A stretch of DNA of 64,000 bases from Myotis daubentonii (taxonomy: Eukaryota; Chordata; Mammalia; Chiroptera; Vespertilionidae), in the NCBI RefSeq assembly GCF_963259705.1, contig NC_081842.1:43034803-43098802 (forward strand), written 5' to 3'. Below are positions 14,101 through 30,800 of this stretch, piece after piece. The notes below the pieces were generated by a model. It did no database searches, had not been told where the DNA came from, and was given only the letters and a program-made list of their open reading frames with translations. The position numbers and the translations under genes are program-made. Positions within the stretch are counted from its first letter, which is position 1, and each line of letters opens with the position of its first letter.

Positions 14101-15697
14101 GCTACAGTTTAGGTTGAACTCAAGCTGGTCATTTAACCTCTCTGGACTGCACTTACTTCATGTGAAAAAAATGTGCCTAGCAACTTCTTCATAGGGTTGG
14201 GGTAATATTTGTATGAGATAGTGTTTTGTATTGTGCCTAATGAATTGCAGGTATGCAGTACCTACCTGATCGTTGTCTGAGGTGTCAGCCTCCTACATTC
14301 CTCTACCTTTTACCCTCCAAAGTCAGCAATTTTCAGTCTTTTTCATCTCATGGCACATATAAGTTAAATACTAAAATTCTGTGGCGCACACACAAAAAAA
14401 TTGTTTTGCCAATCTGACAAAAAAGATCGGTATAATTTTGACTCACTCACATGGGACCGTTATTGTTGTGTTGGCCACTCTTTATTTGAGTCTAAGGAAA
14501 AAGAGGTCAGAGCCCCTCACTAGTCAGGTACTGCCTGTTTTAAAAATTCTGGTGGCACACCAGTTGAAAATCACTGCCCTAAGTGAACAGAGTGAGATTT
14601 GTCCCTTCCAGTCCACTTAGGAAGGAGGAGAAACTGCCAAAGGCTTTTCTGGGAGGTGGGTGTCAGGATTTGGCATTGAGGCTAGGAATGGTGACTGGGG
14701 CCTCCCTGAGAAGGGTTTTCCCGGGGCTGTCTGCAGGGGCTCCCTCTCTACCACCTCTTCGGGGTGGTGGAGAGGGTTTAAGAAGGAATGTGAGCTCTCT
14801 GGCCTATGCCTCCTCCATAATGGTGGGAAACTACCACTGCTGTTGTCATCTCATATGCATCCAATGCAGCCTAGGCTGGGACCTCCCTCCTGACAGAGGT
14901 GCAAAGGTATGGGGGAGTCCCAACATCCGGCCCTCTCCTGCCCTCCACAGACATGGCCAACCTGTCCCTCCACGATCACGACGGCTCCAGCGGTGCCTCT
15001 GACCAGGACACACTGGCCCCTTTGCCGCACCCGGGGGCTGCCCCTTGGCCCATGGCTTTCCCCTACCAGTACCCGCCACCCCCGCACCCCTACAACCCAC
15101 ACCCAGGCTTCCCGGAGCTGGGGTACAGCTACGGCGGGGGCAGTGCCAGCAGTCAGCACAGTGAAGGTAAGGTGGCGGAGACAGGTAAGGCGGAGGAGAC
15201 CCAGGCTTCCTCGGCGAGCTCTTGAACATCCACCACCCTGCCCCTGCCTGTCCCCTACAGGCAGCCGGAGCAGTGGCTCCAACCGCAGCGGCAGCGACCG
15301 GCGGAAAGAGAAAGACCCGAAGGCTGGAGACTCGAAGTCAGGTGGCAGCGGCAGCGAGTCGGACCACACAACCCGCAGCAGCCTGCGGGGGCCCCGGGAG
15401 CGGGCGCCCAGCGAGCGCTCGGGGCCTGCCGCCAGCGAGCACAGCCACCGCAGCCACCACTCGCTGGCCAGCAGCCTGCGCAGCCATCACACGCACCCGA
15501 GCTACGGCCCCCCTGGCGTGCCCCCTCTCTACGGCCCCCCCATGCTGATGATGCCCCCACCGCCCGCGGCCATGGGACCCCCAGGAGCCCCCCCAGGCCG
15601 TGACCTGGCCTCGGTGCCCCCCGAACTGACTGCCAGCAGACAGTCCTTCCGCATGGCCATGGGAAACCCCAGTGAGTTCTTTGTGGATGTGATGTGA
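1638..15697 (+). CDS. DVL3: Dishevelled segment polarity protein 3, complete coding sequence in 15 exons
   Basis: Scaffold that relays Wnt signals from Frizzled to the beta-catenin and planar-polarity branches, in the cytoplasm and at the membrane. Coding exons: 1638-1798, 7153-7222, 7746-7867, 7987-8096, 8287-8422, 8590-8683, 8879-8948, 9572-9711, 9907-9983, 10099-10166, 10322-10471, 11062-11193, 11364-11531, 14951-15166, 15261-15697. All introns are GT-AG. The exons sum to 2151 nt, giving 716 residues plus stop, the length I recall for human DVL3. The product has an N-terminal DIX domain (about 1-82, [14 protein letters not shown] start), a basic run in exon 6 ([11 protein letters not shown]), a PDZ domain (about 245-336, with FLGISIVGQ), a DEP domain (about 420-497, with [12 protein letters not shown]), a Pro/Ser/His-rich tail and the family C-terminus ending VDVM. 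The start is the first ATG after a GC-rich leader, in a GCCATGG context. No frameshift is seen. Family assignment is secure. Confidence 0.98.
2074..2111 (+). repeat. (CA)n microsatellite in DVL3 intron 1
   Basis: About 19 CA units just downstream of the CpG island; likely polymorphic. Confidence 0.97.
3761..3788 (+). repeat. (GT)n microsatellite
   Basis: Fourteen GT units in DVL3 intron 1. Confidence 0.96.
3805..4050 (-). repeat. MIR SINE
   Basis: Reverse MIR: GTACTAGGCACTGATCTAAG, TTTACAGATGAGGAAATTAG, and CTGGCTCTAAAGTCC near its head. Confidence 0.85.
4160..4371 (+). pseudogene. RNU1 pseudogene: Full-length U1 snRNA retropseudogene with A-tail and 15-bp target-site duplication
   Basis: Positions 4175-4337 match the whole U1 snRNA, from its ATACTTACCTG 5' end to CCCCT at its 3' end. 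I count about 8 substitutions, all transitions, against the human U1 I recall. A run of about 20 A follows. AAGAAGAGGTCAGGC flanks the insert exactly at 4160-4174 and 4357-4371. The A-tail plus duplication shows LINE-driven reverse transcription. No upstream PSE is visible, so it is not expected to be a functional U1 gene. It lies in DVL3 intron 1, sense to DVL3. Confidence 0.95.
4655..5050 (+). repeat. L2 LINE 3' end
   Basis: Old L2-like run: CTGCCTCTGGGCCTTTTGCC, TGGAACACACTTCTTCCCCC, then ACTGTAACCTCAGAGAACAAGG near the end. Confidence 0.65.
5135..5285 (-). repeat. MIR SINE fragment
   Basis: Reverse MIR: GGACTGTGCCAGGCATTTAC and CAAAGGCTTGGAGAAGTTAAG. Confidence 0.75.
5295..5418 (+). repeat. 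Compound (GT)n with GAGAGTGTGGT interruptions
   Basis: Alternating GT runs and GAGAGTGTGGTGTGTG blocks. The open frame across it is an artefact of the repeat. Confidence 0.95.
6305..6480 (+). repeat. MIR SINE
   Basis: GGGATTTAGAGTCAGACAAG, GTGGCCTTGGACAAGTTACT and CATAAAATGGGGATCAT are MIR core sequence. Confidence 0.88.
6490..6745 (+). repeat. MIR SINE
   Basis: Second, more diverged MIR next to the first: TTGGAGTCAGGCTGATGAGG through CATGCTCAATAAATGAGAGC. Confidence 0.85.
9262..9492 (+). repeat. MIR SINE in DVL3 intron 7
   Basis: CTCTGAACCTCAGCTGTCTA, TGTAAAATGAGACTGAGCG and TTCAATAAATGTTAGCTC mark a near-complete MIR. Confidence 0.88.
10670..10822 (+). repeat. MIR SINE fragment in DVL3 intron 11
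   Basis: GAGCCTCAGTTTCCTCTTGT, AAAATGGGACTAAAG and a TAAGCACGTAATAATGACTG tail. Confidence 0.82.
10825..11030 (-). repeat. MIR SINE in DVL3 intron 11
   Basis: Reverse MIR adjoining the previous one: TGCACTATACTAAGCACCTT and TTTTTACAGGAGAAACTGAG. Confidence 0.8.
11705..11960 (-). repeat. MIR SINE in DVL3 intron 13
   Basis: Reverse MIR: CTAAGTGCCTGGCACCATGC and TTTTCAGATGAGGCAACTGAG. Confidence 0.85.
12182..12384 (-). mobile_element. Non-autonomous hAT-type DNA transposon in DVL3 intron 13
   Basis: Ends TGGGGTGGGGAATG and GGTTCCCCACCCCTG form an inverted repeat. The interior (TTAAGTTGATAATTTTGTAT, GGCCTGTGAATGATGTTATA) matches a hAT MITE common in bats, as I recall. Flanks TTGTAGAG and TTGCATAG agree at 6 of 8 bases. 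Confidence 0.72.
12752..12975 (+). repeat. MIR SINE in DVL3 intron 13
   Basis: TTTTGGAGTTAGACAGTTCT, GTTCAAATCCTAGCACTACC and TCATAGAGCTGTTTTGAGG. Confidence 0.86.
14090..14265 (+). repeat. MIR SINE fragment
   Basis: GGTCATTTAACCTCTCTGGA and TTCATAGGGTTGGGGTAATA fit a diverged MIR. Confidence 0.7.
14324..14576 (+). mobile_element. Non-autonomous hAT-type DNA transposon in DVL3 intron 13
   Basis: Ends CAGCAATTTTCAGT and GTTGAAAATCACTG are inverted repeats. The flanking 8-mers TCCAAAGT and CCCTAAGT match at 6 of 8, as for an aged hAT duplication. Confidence 0.75.
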
Positions 15698-15795
15698 GCA
15701 GGGCCCCTCCCCCACTTCCATCCCACCTCTAACCTGGCCGGCTGCGTCCCTCTCTCCATCTGTCCAGTCTTTTTTACTTTGGTACCTGAAAGGGA

Positions 15796-15801
15796 AATAA
15801 A
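15796..15801 (+). terminator. DVL3: AATAAA polyadenylation signal, proximal candidate for DVL3
   Basis: Canonical hexamer about 100 bases after the stop at 15695-15697. Mammalian DVL3 mRNAs that I recall have longer 3' UTRs, so this may be a proximal site, with the 3' UTR continuing into 15.8-18 kb. Another AATAAA near 18287 sits inside a MIR. Confidence 0.5.
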
Positions 15802-15828
15802 CGGAACTAAATCCAGGCGCGCTAACTG

Positions 15829-15846
15829 CTCGCTGAGCTCAGCGAG
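15829..15846. other. Perfect 18-bp palindrome after the DVL3 stop
   Basis: CTCGCTGAGCTCAGCGAG equals its own reverse complement. It lies 28 bases after the proximal AATAAA. Confidence 0.9.
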
Positions 15847-17051
15847 GGTGGGGTGACCCACATAGCTATTGCAGCCCCTAACCTGCCAGCAGCCCCAGCT
15901 TGTCCCTCTGCCCACTAACTGCTGCACAGGACTTCTCAGGATCCTTCATGTCCCTGGGACCCGACTTGCTGGTGCTGCTCCTGACTCCCTTCACCTGTGC
16001 ATACACTTCAGGAATTCAACTGTGCCCTTGAGGGCCTGCCCAGCCCCTTATCCCCACCATTTCCCCACCTCAGGTCCCTTTCACCATTCATTCAGCTACA
16101 CCATCTGCCTATTAACCTCATCGCCACAAGCATGTGTCCCATCTCTGAACTGCACCACACACGCAATACTGACACCAAAAAAATACTTGCTCCATCTGCC
16201 CCTCCTCATTGTTCCTTGCCTGCTGCCTGACCGTCTCTTGCCTGCTGCTTGCACCCTAGAGTTGTGGGTCACCTTTAGTAAGTATCCATGCTATCCCTTC
16301 CTGCACTGGGCCCTTACCAGGAGCCCAGGGGGGGCCTTCGTTGCCTGATCTCTGCCCTACCCCACCCCTTGCCTGCAATTGTGTGCTGGTTCCTTCAGAC
16401 CCTTAACCCTACTAACCAACAGGCTCATCTCACCTCTGGGCCTGAAACATTTCTTTTCTTTCTTTTTTCCTCCCCCAATTTTTCCTGGGCGTGGAGCAGC
16501 CAAGAATTTCGGGCTGTTTGACTTTCTGTGAGCCCCCAGCGAGGGGAGGCCCAGCCTCCGAGGAAACCAGGAACCCTGCTTCAACAGCCCCTCAGGGCTT
16601 CCCGAGGATATGCAGCCCCCACACCCACACTTCAGCATGTTGAGTCACTAGGCTTCTGGGGAGGGCTCCAGCCCTTTGCCCATATATGAGGGATTGTTCG
16701 CCTTTCCAGAGAGTGTGCGTGCTCTCTCTTTCTCTTTCACACACGTGCACACACACAGGTGCCTATGCAAGTTCACTTAAGCCTCAGGGCTGGTCCCTGC
16801 CCAGAGGGCTGGCCTCTCTCTCCCAATTTTCTCCCAGGTTGTGGGGCTGGTCCCCTGACGTACCTCTATCCTTTCTCCCCTTCCTCATAGCCCTTAAGCC
16901 TCCCCCACATGTCCCTATCATCATCCTACCTGGATAAAGCCCATATATGGGGCTCATCAGAGGGCTCCCCAGACAACAAGCAGGCTGTTCTCACCTTGCC
17001 CCCTGCATTGCACACTTTTTCCTTTTTTCACATCACCATGGTACCCCAGAG

Positions 17052-17243
17052 CAGCGGTTCTCAACCTGTGTGTCACAAACAATGAAAATACATCCTGCAT
17101 ATCAGATATTTACATTACAATTCATAACAGTAGCAAAATTACAGTTATGAAGTAGCAACGAAAATAATTGTATGGTTGGGGGTCACCACAACATGAGGAA
17201 CTGTATTAAAGGGTCACGGCATTAGGAAGGTTGAGAACCACTG
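17052..17243 (+). mobile_element. SPIN non-autonomous hAT element
   Basis: Begins CAGCGGTTCTCAACCTGTG and ends GGTTGAGAACCACTG, with the SPIN interior (TTATGAAGTAGCAACGAAAA). A perfect 8-bp duplication, CCCCAGAG, lies at 17044-17051 and 17244-17251. SPIN elements spread between tetrapod lineages by horizontal transfer. Confidence 0.93.
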
Positions 17244-18061
17244 CCCCAGAGCATGATTGGGCAGGGGGAATTCTGCGAGTGCCAGGTTTTTGTTTTTAAC
17301 CTGTTTTCTACTCTAAACAAATTATGACTGTAAGCCTCTTCTATGAATTCTTTTGGCTCACTTGGGCTCCCATATTTTCAGAACTGGGGTGTCAAGAGAT
17401 GAAGTACTAAATTCCAGGCTTTGGGGCAAACCAGGGAAGGGGCATTTGGCACTCATTTAAATACTTCCTGGGGTTTTTTGTGAGTGAAGGCTACCTTGGA
17501 AATTTGACTCAGTCTTGCCTGCCTTCTAGCAGCTCTAGTTTGCTCCCAACCCAGACCGTGGCTTCTAGCCACTGGGAGGAGGGCTGCCTCCTATACTTCT
17601 CTTTTTTTTCTGACTCTGCCATGTCCAACTTTCTTGAGAATTCTTCCACTATTGCTCCTGCCTTCAGTGTTGGTGCTCCCTGTGTTCTGTCTTCAATCCA
17701 CTTCTCTTTCCTATTTACTCCCCAAATGGTATCATCCATCAGGAGGTCCTTACCTGCCTTTGATATGCTGGGTATTCTCAAATCTATCTCTCCATCCCCA
17801 ATTTCCCTCTAATCTTTAGATTTGTGTTTTTATTATTCACCGGACATCTTCATGGACATGTCCATATGGACTCAATGCATTTCCCCCACTTCATGAATTC
17901 CAATTCTAGTTACTTTCACAATCTACATAGGCTCATCAACTAGAAACATCTATGGACTTAAATCCCTTCCCAAATCTTACTATTCAGCAGAACATATTCA
18001 TTCTACTCCAACAATCTTTCTTAAATTCAGTCCTTCTCCCCTCTGCCTCTGCTCTAGTTCA

Positions 18062-18298
18062 CAGGAGCATGGGATTTGGAGTCAAGTTGTTCTGGGTTTG
18101 AATCCTAGCTCTACTACTTTTTGGTTGTGTGATAGGAGAGTTATTTAATCTCTCTGAGCCTCAGTTCCCTCATATGTAAAATGACGATAATAATACCTAC
18201 CTCACAGGGTTGTTGTGAGGATTTAAATTAGATATTGTATGAAAAGTGCCTAGCACAGTGCCTGGCACACAGTAGAATAGGTGCTCAATAAATGGTAG
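18062..18298 (+). repeat. MIR SINE, near complete
   Basis: ATGGGATTTGGAGTCAAG, GTTTGAATCCTAGCTCTACT, GAGCCTCAGTTCCCTCATAT and AGTGCCTGGCACACAGTAG: the best-preserved MIR in the window. Confidence 0.93.
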
Positions 18299-18299
18299 C

Positions 18300-18333
<34 letters not shown>
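18299..18333 (+). repeat. (TTA)n microsatellite at the end of a MIR
   Basis: About 11 ATT units directly after the MIR tail AATAAATGGTAGCTATT. Confidence 0.95.
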
Positions 18334-19409
18334 TGCTCTAAATTGGTAAGGATTTAGGGTATTAATTGAAGATAAATTTTTGGGAAAGGTTAGGAGTGAA
18401 GCCTTGTGTGCTGATTCAAGGATCAGAAATGCCTGTATTTGGTCACTTGATGGCTTCAGGTTATGACCACGGTTTTAATGAAGGAGGCCAATCTTCATCC
18501 TGCCACATCTTGGCTTCTGAAAGAGGATGCTAGGGACAGTAAGGCTTGCAACCAGGTTTGCCCTTTCTTATCCTTCCTTCCTCCCATGACGGACTCAGCC
18601 CTGACTAGCAAAGGCATCAGGGTATTTCTCTGTATAGAAAGAGAAGAGCTAACATATTTCCTTCAGGTCCTGCAAGAGCCAGGCATGCCTTTCATGTTTG
18701 AGGGTTGGCTCTGTCTTCTTGGCTTGGATGTGAAGATTAACTCTGTTCAGAGAGGGAATTTCAGATCCCATGTCCAATTAAATTAAATTCACCAATGGTT
18801 TTCTAAACAACATATCTGCCTCTCACTAGAAGGCACACAGGTTCTGGCCTTGAGGAACTGACAGTAACATAGGTATAGATGAAGTAGAACACGGACATAG
18901 TCTTGAAAAGATTTATCTAGTTTCTTCCGAGTATTTTCCTCTTCACTCCCTGTTCCCTTCGTTGGGTCTTTCTTTCTTTTTTTTTTTATGTGCCTCAGGC
19001 ATGAAACAGCTCTGGCCACCAACACAGTCATCAAGCTAGGATGAACTAAGGACTGTACATCTGCTTTGCCCCTGACTGATATAAGAGCAACACCACCAAT
19101 CAGGTGTCTCCTTGCCCATTGCCAGGGGGTCCTTGGGTCTTTCTTGATCCCTGGAGAAAGGCTCACGTCTGGCAAATATATACGATGAAAAATTAAAATT
19201 TGGGAGAGTCAGAGGTGGTGTGAGAAAGCAGTAAATTCAGCACAAACACTTCTACTGCCAAGTCGTGTGTTGTATGGAAAGTGAGGACAGCCGGTCCTCG
19301 GACTTGGAGACACTAAAGGCCTACAACGATCCAAGACTTAACAGATGGACTTCTAATGGTAGTAATCCTCTGAGGCTCTCCGAAACACTGACATGGGAAC
19401 GGGAGGGAC

Positions 19410-20600
19410 CTCAGAGACTACAATTCCCAGAATGCTCAGTGGGGGAAAGGAAGCGAGCGGAATCGGATAGGCTGGGAAGTGCCTTTCGGCTAAGGCTGGA
19501 TTAGGCCACTCCTAGCCCTCCCCCAAGGAACTCCTACTCTCCCTTTCGAAGGTTCCCGAAGGCAGTCGGTAGTTGTAGTTTTGCTAAATCTTGAGAGCTT
19601 AAAATTGTAAGCGAGAAAACCCGAGGACCTGACGGGATTTGTAGTCCGTGCGGGAGCCCGGCGCGCAGGCGCAGGCGCAGCCGAGGCCGGGGCGGGGCCG
19701 CAGCACTGCAGTGAAAGCCGAGGCAGCGGGCTGGCGAGCAGGGGGCGGGCGGACATCTTGGGATCCGGAGAGCGGCCGGGCGGGCGGAGCAGGGGCCGCG
19801 GACACCAGGTGAGCTCGGGGCCTGGCCTCACGGGATGAGGGAGGACGCCTGCCCAACGGCAGCTTTGCCCTTCCCTTCCCTGCACAGCGTCGGCGGAAAG
19901 CTGCCCACACCCGGGAGCGGCCTCAGCCTCTCAGATCCCGGAGGAGCTGACGGCGGGCGGAGACGCCCGGGGCGCGGTCGCAGGACGGGCGGGGAGCGCG
20001 CCCTCCACCTGACCCGCCCTGCGCCTTCCTGGGGAGGGAGATCCACTAGAACCCTCCCAGGGCAGGGACCCCGCGCGGCGACCCCTCCCTGGGGCGGCGA
20101 CAGCGCCCCTACCCCTCGACGCCGCCCCTCGGCGCCAGGACTGTCTCCCCACCTCCCCGGACAGTGACACCCCCCGGGTCGCCTCCTGGGACTGTGACAA
20201 GCCCCCCCCTCCCCGTGGAGTGACAGCCCGGGGCTCTCATTCCTCAGGCCGGTGACAGCCCCGCACTCCGCGCAACCATCTTCTTCCGCGGTGTCGTCCT
20301 TCCAGGGCAAAAGCCCACCCTCCGTCCCCTCATGCCTCTACCCCTGGACCTCGCCGCGGGCCCGTCTCCCAGCGCCCCTAGTCGCCACTGCCGGGCTCCC
20401 CCTGCCGTCCTTCCTCAAAGCCCCGACCTTTGCCGTCCGAACCCGCTCCCTGGGCCCCACCCGCAGCTGCCGTGGGCACCTGAGCGTTCTGCCCGCCGCC
20501 GCCGGGTCCCCGGGTCCCCGCTTAAGCAACATTCATTCCGCGCCTGCCCGGGGCCAGAGCTCCCCCCGGAGCCTTGATGCCTGGGAACTTGGTTCCTTGC
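19410..20600 (+). promoter_or_regulatory. AP2M1: AP2M1 CpG-island promoter with ZNF143-like and YY1-like sites
   Basis: CpG-dense sequence from about 19620 to 20580 around exon 1. ACTACAATTCCCAGAATGC at 19417-19435 closely matches the ZNF143/STAF core. A second, reverse-strand copy (GGGATTTGTAGTC) lies at about 19634-19646. GGACATCTTGGG near 19751 resembles a reverse YY1 site. There is no TATA box. Confidence 0.7.
19700..19808 (+). other. AP2M1: Non-coding first exon of AP2M1 (5' boundary approximate)
   Basis: Sequence ending GACACCAG is followed by a strong GTGAGC donor at 19809. The next acceptor, TAG at 21745-21747, opens the exon holding the start codon at 21791. The 5' boundary is inferred from the CpG promoter and is uncertain by about 100 bases. 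Confidence 0.7.
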
Positions 20601-21790
20601 CCGGGCTCCACCTCCATCTTGCCTTTCCCCTCCTGGACTCGCAGGGACCGAGGCCTGGGTCGTGTCCGCCACCTCCGGAGACCTCTCGCCGAGTCTGGGA
20701 GACCTCGGTGGCCATAGGAATGGGCTTTATCTTACAGTTTAGAAAAGCCTGCCGCACTACCCCCTGTGCAATGAACACCAGGGCTCAGCCGGGACATCTA
20801 GAACTAAACGAACCCTTTTTGCCCTCGCCAACAGCCTGCGATAGTTTGACCCGAATAATTGGATAGTCTGGGCATCCTGCCCCTCACATGTAGGCACCCA
20901 GGCCGGAAGTGGGTCTGGAATCGCAGAATTCCCGCTGGAAGGATCTCTTTAACTGTGCGGACCTGCATTCCCCCCACTCCCCACCCCCCCACCCCCCCAC
21001 CCCCGCCTTATTTTTATTGTACTTGGGAGCTGAGAGGGAGCCTCCCTTTTTGAAAGGAGGGGAGGTCGCCAAGAATAACTACTAAGCAGCTTGGGTCGTG
21101 AAAGTATCGTCTGCAGGGCTGGGACCTTTCTCCTCTGCCCTTTCGCCTGCTTATCTGACTGCCTGGGGGAGGTTGGATCCACACTGGGGTCTACTAGTCA
21201 GTCAGGGCCTAAGGCCTCCCTTCTTTCCTCCTCCGCCCACCCTGCACACCCTTCCAGGGAATGCCTAGATTCAGGCCCTGCCCCTTCTCGGAGGGTAGTG
21301 GCGACTGAGACTTGGTGCCCCTGGGGCTGTCCCTGAGCCCCAGGCCTGCCCCACGGGAGTCATTGCTGCCACCATTCCTGCAGCCACGGGCAGGCCTTCC
21401 CGTGGACTCCCTGTGAGAGCCTGAGAGGCGGAAAAGGATCCTTGCTGAGCTCAGTTCTGTGAAGAGGGGGCGGGGCTACCCTCTGGGCTCAGCTCCAGAA
21501 AAGGGAGGATCAAAATGGCCTTAGTATCCTGGGCCCAAGTCCCTCACCATTTCTTTCTCCCGTCCAGTGTGGGATAAACAGGAACTGGAGCCTGGCTAAG
21601 GGGAGGAGCATGCCTGCAAGGGCTGCAGGGTCACTTGCTGGAGGGTTGAGTCAGGAAAAACACACCCAGATTGTGACCTGCACAGCCCCACAGTGGATGT
21701 GGGCAGGGGTTCTGAGGCCTTCCTTACCCTGCCTCTGCCTGTCCTAGGTCTGTTCTCAGAGCGATGGGCTGTGGAGACTGAGCTGCCGCC

Positions 21791-28686
<6,896 letters not shown>

Positions 28687-29138
28687 CTGCCTTGTGGCAG
28701 CTAGCCCGCCTCCCCACCCACCCACCCTCTTCCACAAGTCCAAGTGCCCCGGCCACCACACATCGGTGTCTCCTCCCTCCTGCTTTGCTGCCTTTCCTTT
28801 GCACCAGCCCCTGAGTCTAGGTCTGGACCAACCACATCGCAAGTAGGACAGGTGGAGCTGTCCCTGGGCTCCCTGGGCAAGGTGGTTTGTGGGGCTCCTG
28901 CTTCTCCATCCGTCTGTCTTGGCCCAATGCCAGGCTCGATGAGTTCTATGACCAAAGTCAGGTGGGCTTCTCCTCCCCTCCCCTGTGGCCACATCTCTCA
29001 AGTGGGAGGGTTGGCTGCCCTTCACCTCAGAGCTCCCCCAACAGCTAGTAATGGATCCCTAGCCCTCAATCCCTATTCTGCTTTGGGATAGTGTGAGCTT
29101 CATTTTGTACACGTGTGACTTTGTCCAGTTATAGACCC

Positions 29139-29144
29139 AATAAA
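29139..29144 (+). terminator. AP2M1: AATAAA polyadenylation signal of AP2M1
   Basis: Canonical hexamer about 450 bases after the stop codon at 28684-28686, followed by a GT-rich tract (GTAGAGTGGAGTAGCTGGCTG). This predicts an mRNA end near 29160. Confidence 0.88.
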
Positions 29145-29164
29145 CTCTGTAGAGTGGAGTAGCT

Positions 29165-30300
29165 GGCTGTGTCGATGCAGGGGGGATGGGAACTGGTGGG
29201 ACGGCTCTTCCTATGTCTTACACTACCTGCTCTGAGTACAATTTTCTGTTTTGACCTCTCTCAAGGCTTCTTCCCTTGTCTTGGTCTCAATTGTTAGGCC
29301 CCTCCAAGGCCATCCAGTCCCTAATCCTGATTTGTGTTCACCCCAGGCCTCCTGTCTTCTCTGAGAAGAAAACAGCTTCAAGGGCCAACAGCCCCACCTG
29401 GCCCCAGGTCCCTAAGGGTAGAGATTCTTTCTTTAATTCACTCCTAGCTTTAGGCAGATAAAAGAGCAGATTTACCCTCACCAGTTTTTCCTTGCTTGGT
29501 TTCAGCCTTTTTGAATCTAAAAAATCTATTAGAAAGTTTCAAAAAAACAGAAGTAGCAAAATGAAATGAACGCTCATGTCCCATCATCCAATTTCAACAA
29601 TCAACTCGGCCGGTTCATGGATATCATGTCCAATCTGTGTACATACTTAATTCAGGTGTCCTATAAAATTTTTAGTTTGCATCTGGATCCAAACAAGGTC
29701 CATTGTAGTAGGTGAATACTTCTTAAATTTTATAAACCACAGGTTCTGCTCAGCTCTTGCAATGTTGAAGAAACCAGATATTTCTGCACAGTACATAGTT
29801 TCCCTCCTCCGAATTTCTCTTTCCCAGTGTTTCCTATAAAGTGGTTATTAGCTCTAATAACTTCTGTAGATTTATTTTAAATATTAGGATTGACTGATTC
29901 CTCACAAGGATGAATTAATGTAATTTTAGAGCAGGATTGGAAGAGTGTTCACATTAAATGTAAAGCAGTAGCATCATTAACTTCTGAGAGAATCCGGGAA
30001 AGGAAGTAGTCTTCAGAGTTACTTACTGAGATTCAGGCCGCAGAGAAGTCTGCTTTAGGTTTAGGTAGAATTAGAGCATATCAATGAATTTACACAGGCC
30101 GTGTTCACCCGGTTTTCTCGCCCTCTGGCAGAGTGAGGCTGTGCCCTGGGTGGTGGAATAGGCATAACTTGTATGAGTTGCAAGACACGAGCAGAACAGG
30201 CGAGCTTCCAGGCTGAGACGAGCCCATAAAGGTTGGGAACCATAATAACCGCGGCTGCACAGAACTGCGCAGGGGGCTTCTGAAAGCTCGGGAACCAGCG
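29165..30300. other. AP2M1-ABCF3 interval, non-coding
   Basis: Ordinary AT-rich sequence after 29.5 kb. An L1M-like remnant is suggested by AGAAAGTTTCAAAAAAACAG at about 29530. No exon or RNA gene is recognised before the ABCF3 CpG region. Confidence 0.6.
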
Positions 30301-30349
30301 TGAGTCAGCAAACATCTCGGCTGGCTCCAAAATGGACCCGCTCAGGCGT

Positions 30350-30800
30350 GGAGACTGGCAAGACCAGTGTGCTCGACCCAGCGCCGGTCTCTCGGGCGGT
30401 TCCCACCCCCTGAACCTTGGACAATTGAGTTCTCCGCCGGCCGGATCTCCACCTCCCAGAAGGCAGCGAGGGCCGCACGTGTGGCTCATTTCTCAGCCGA
30501 AAAGGCGTTGCGCAAGCGCAGAGAGCAGCTCTGGCGTAGACACAGTGGTGCTCGCGCACGGTTCTTTCGGCCCCGCCCACCGGGTTCGGCGCAATCCACG
30601 CTTTGCTTATGTCACCACTACGCATGCGCCATGCAAGGAGGGACGCGCTTTCGGGGGAAGGGCAGGGGTGGGCCTTGGCCGGGGTCTCACCGCGACTGCG
30701 CGGAAGGGAGCCGGACTGTAACATGGCGACTTGCGCTGAAATCCTGCGGAGCGAGTTTCCCGAAATTGACGGACAGGTCTTCGACTACGTAACCGGTGAG
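30350..30800 (+). promoter_or_regulatory. ABCF3: CpG-rich TATA-less promoter of ABCF3
   Basis: CpG-dense sequence before and across exon 1. TGCGCAAGCGCA at 30509-30520 and CGCATGCGCC at 30621-30630 resemble NRF1 half-palindromes. AACATGGCGAC at the start codon resembles a YY1 site. Leader length cannot be set from sequence. Confidence 0.7.

Larger units (their letters stand above)
15850..19400. other. DVL3-AP2M1 interval, no further gene seen
   Basis: Probably holds the rest of the DVL3 3' UTR, then non-coding sequence. Contents are a SPIN element (17052), a MIR plus (TTA)n (18062-18333), and the AP2M1 promoter approach from 19.4 kb. Open frames here are short and unsupported. Confidence 0.6.
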
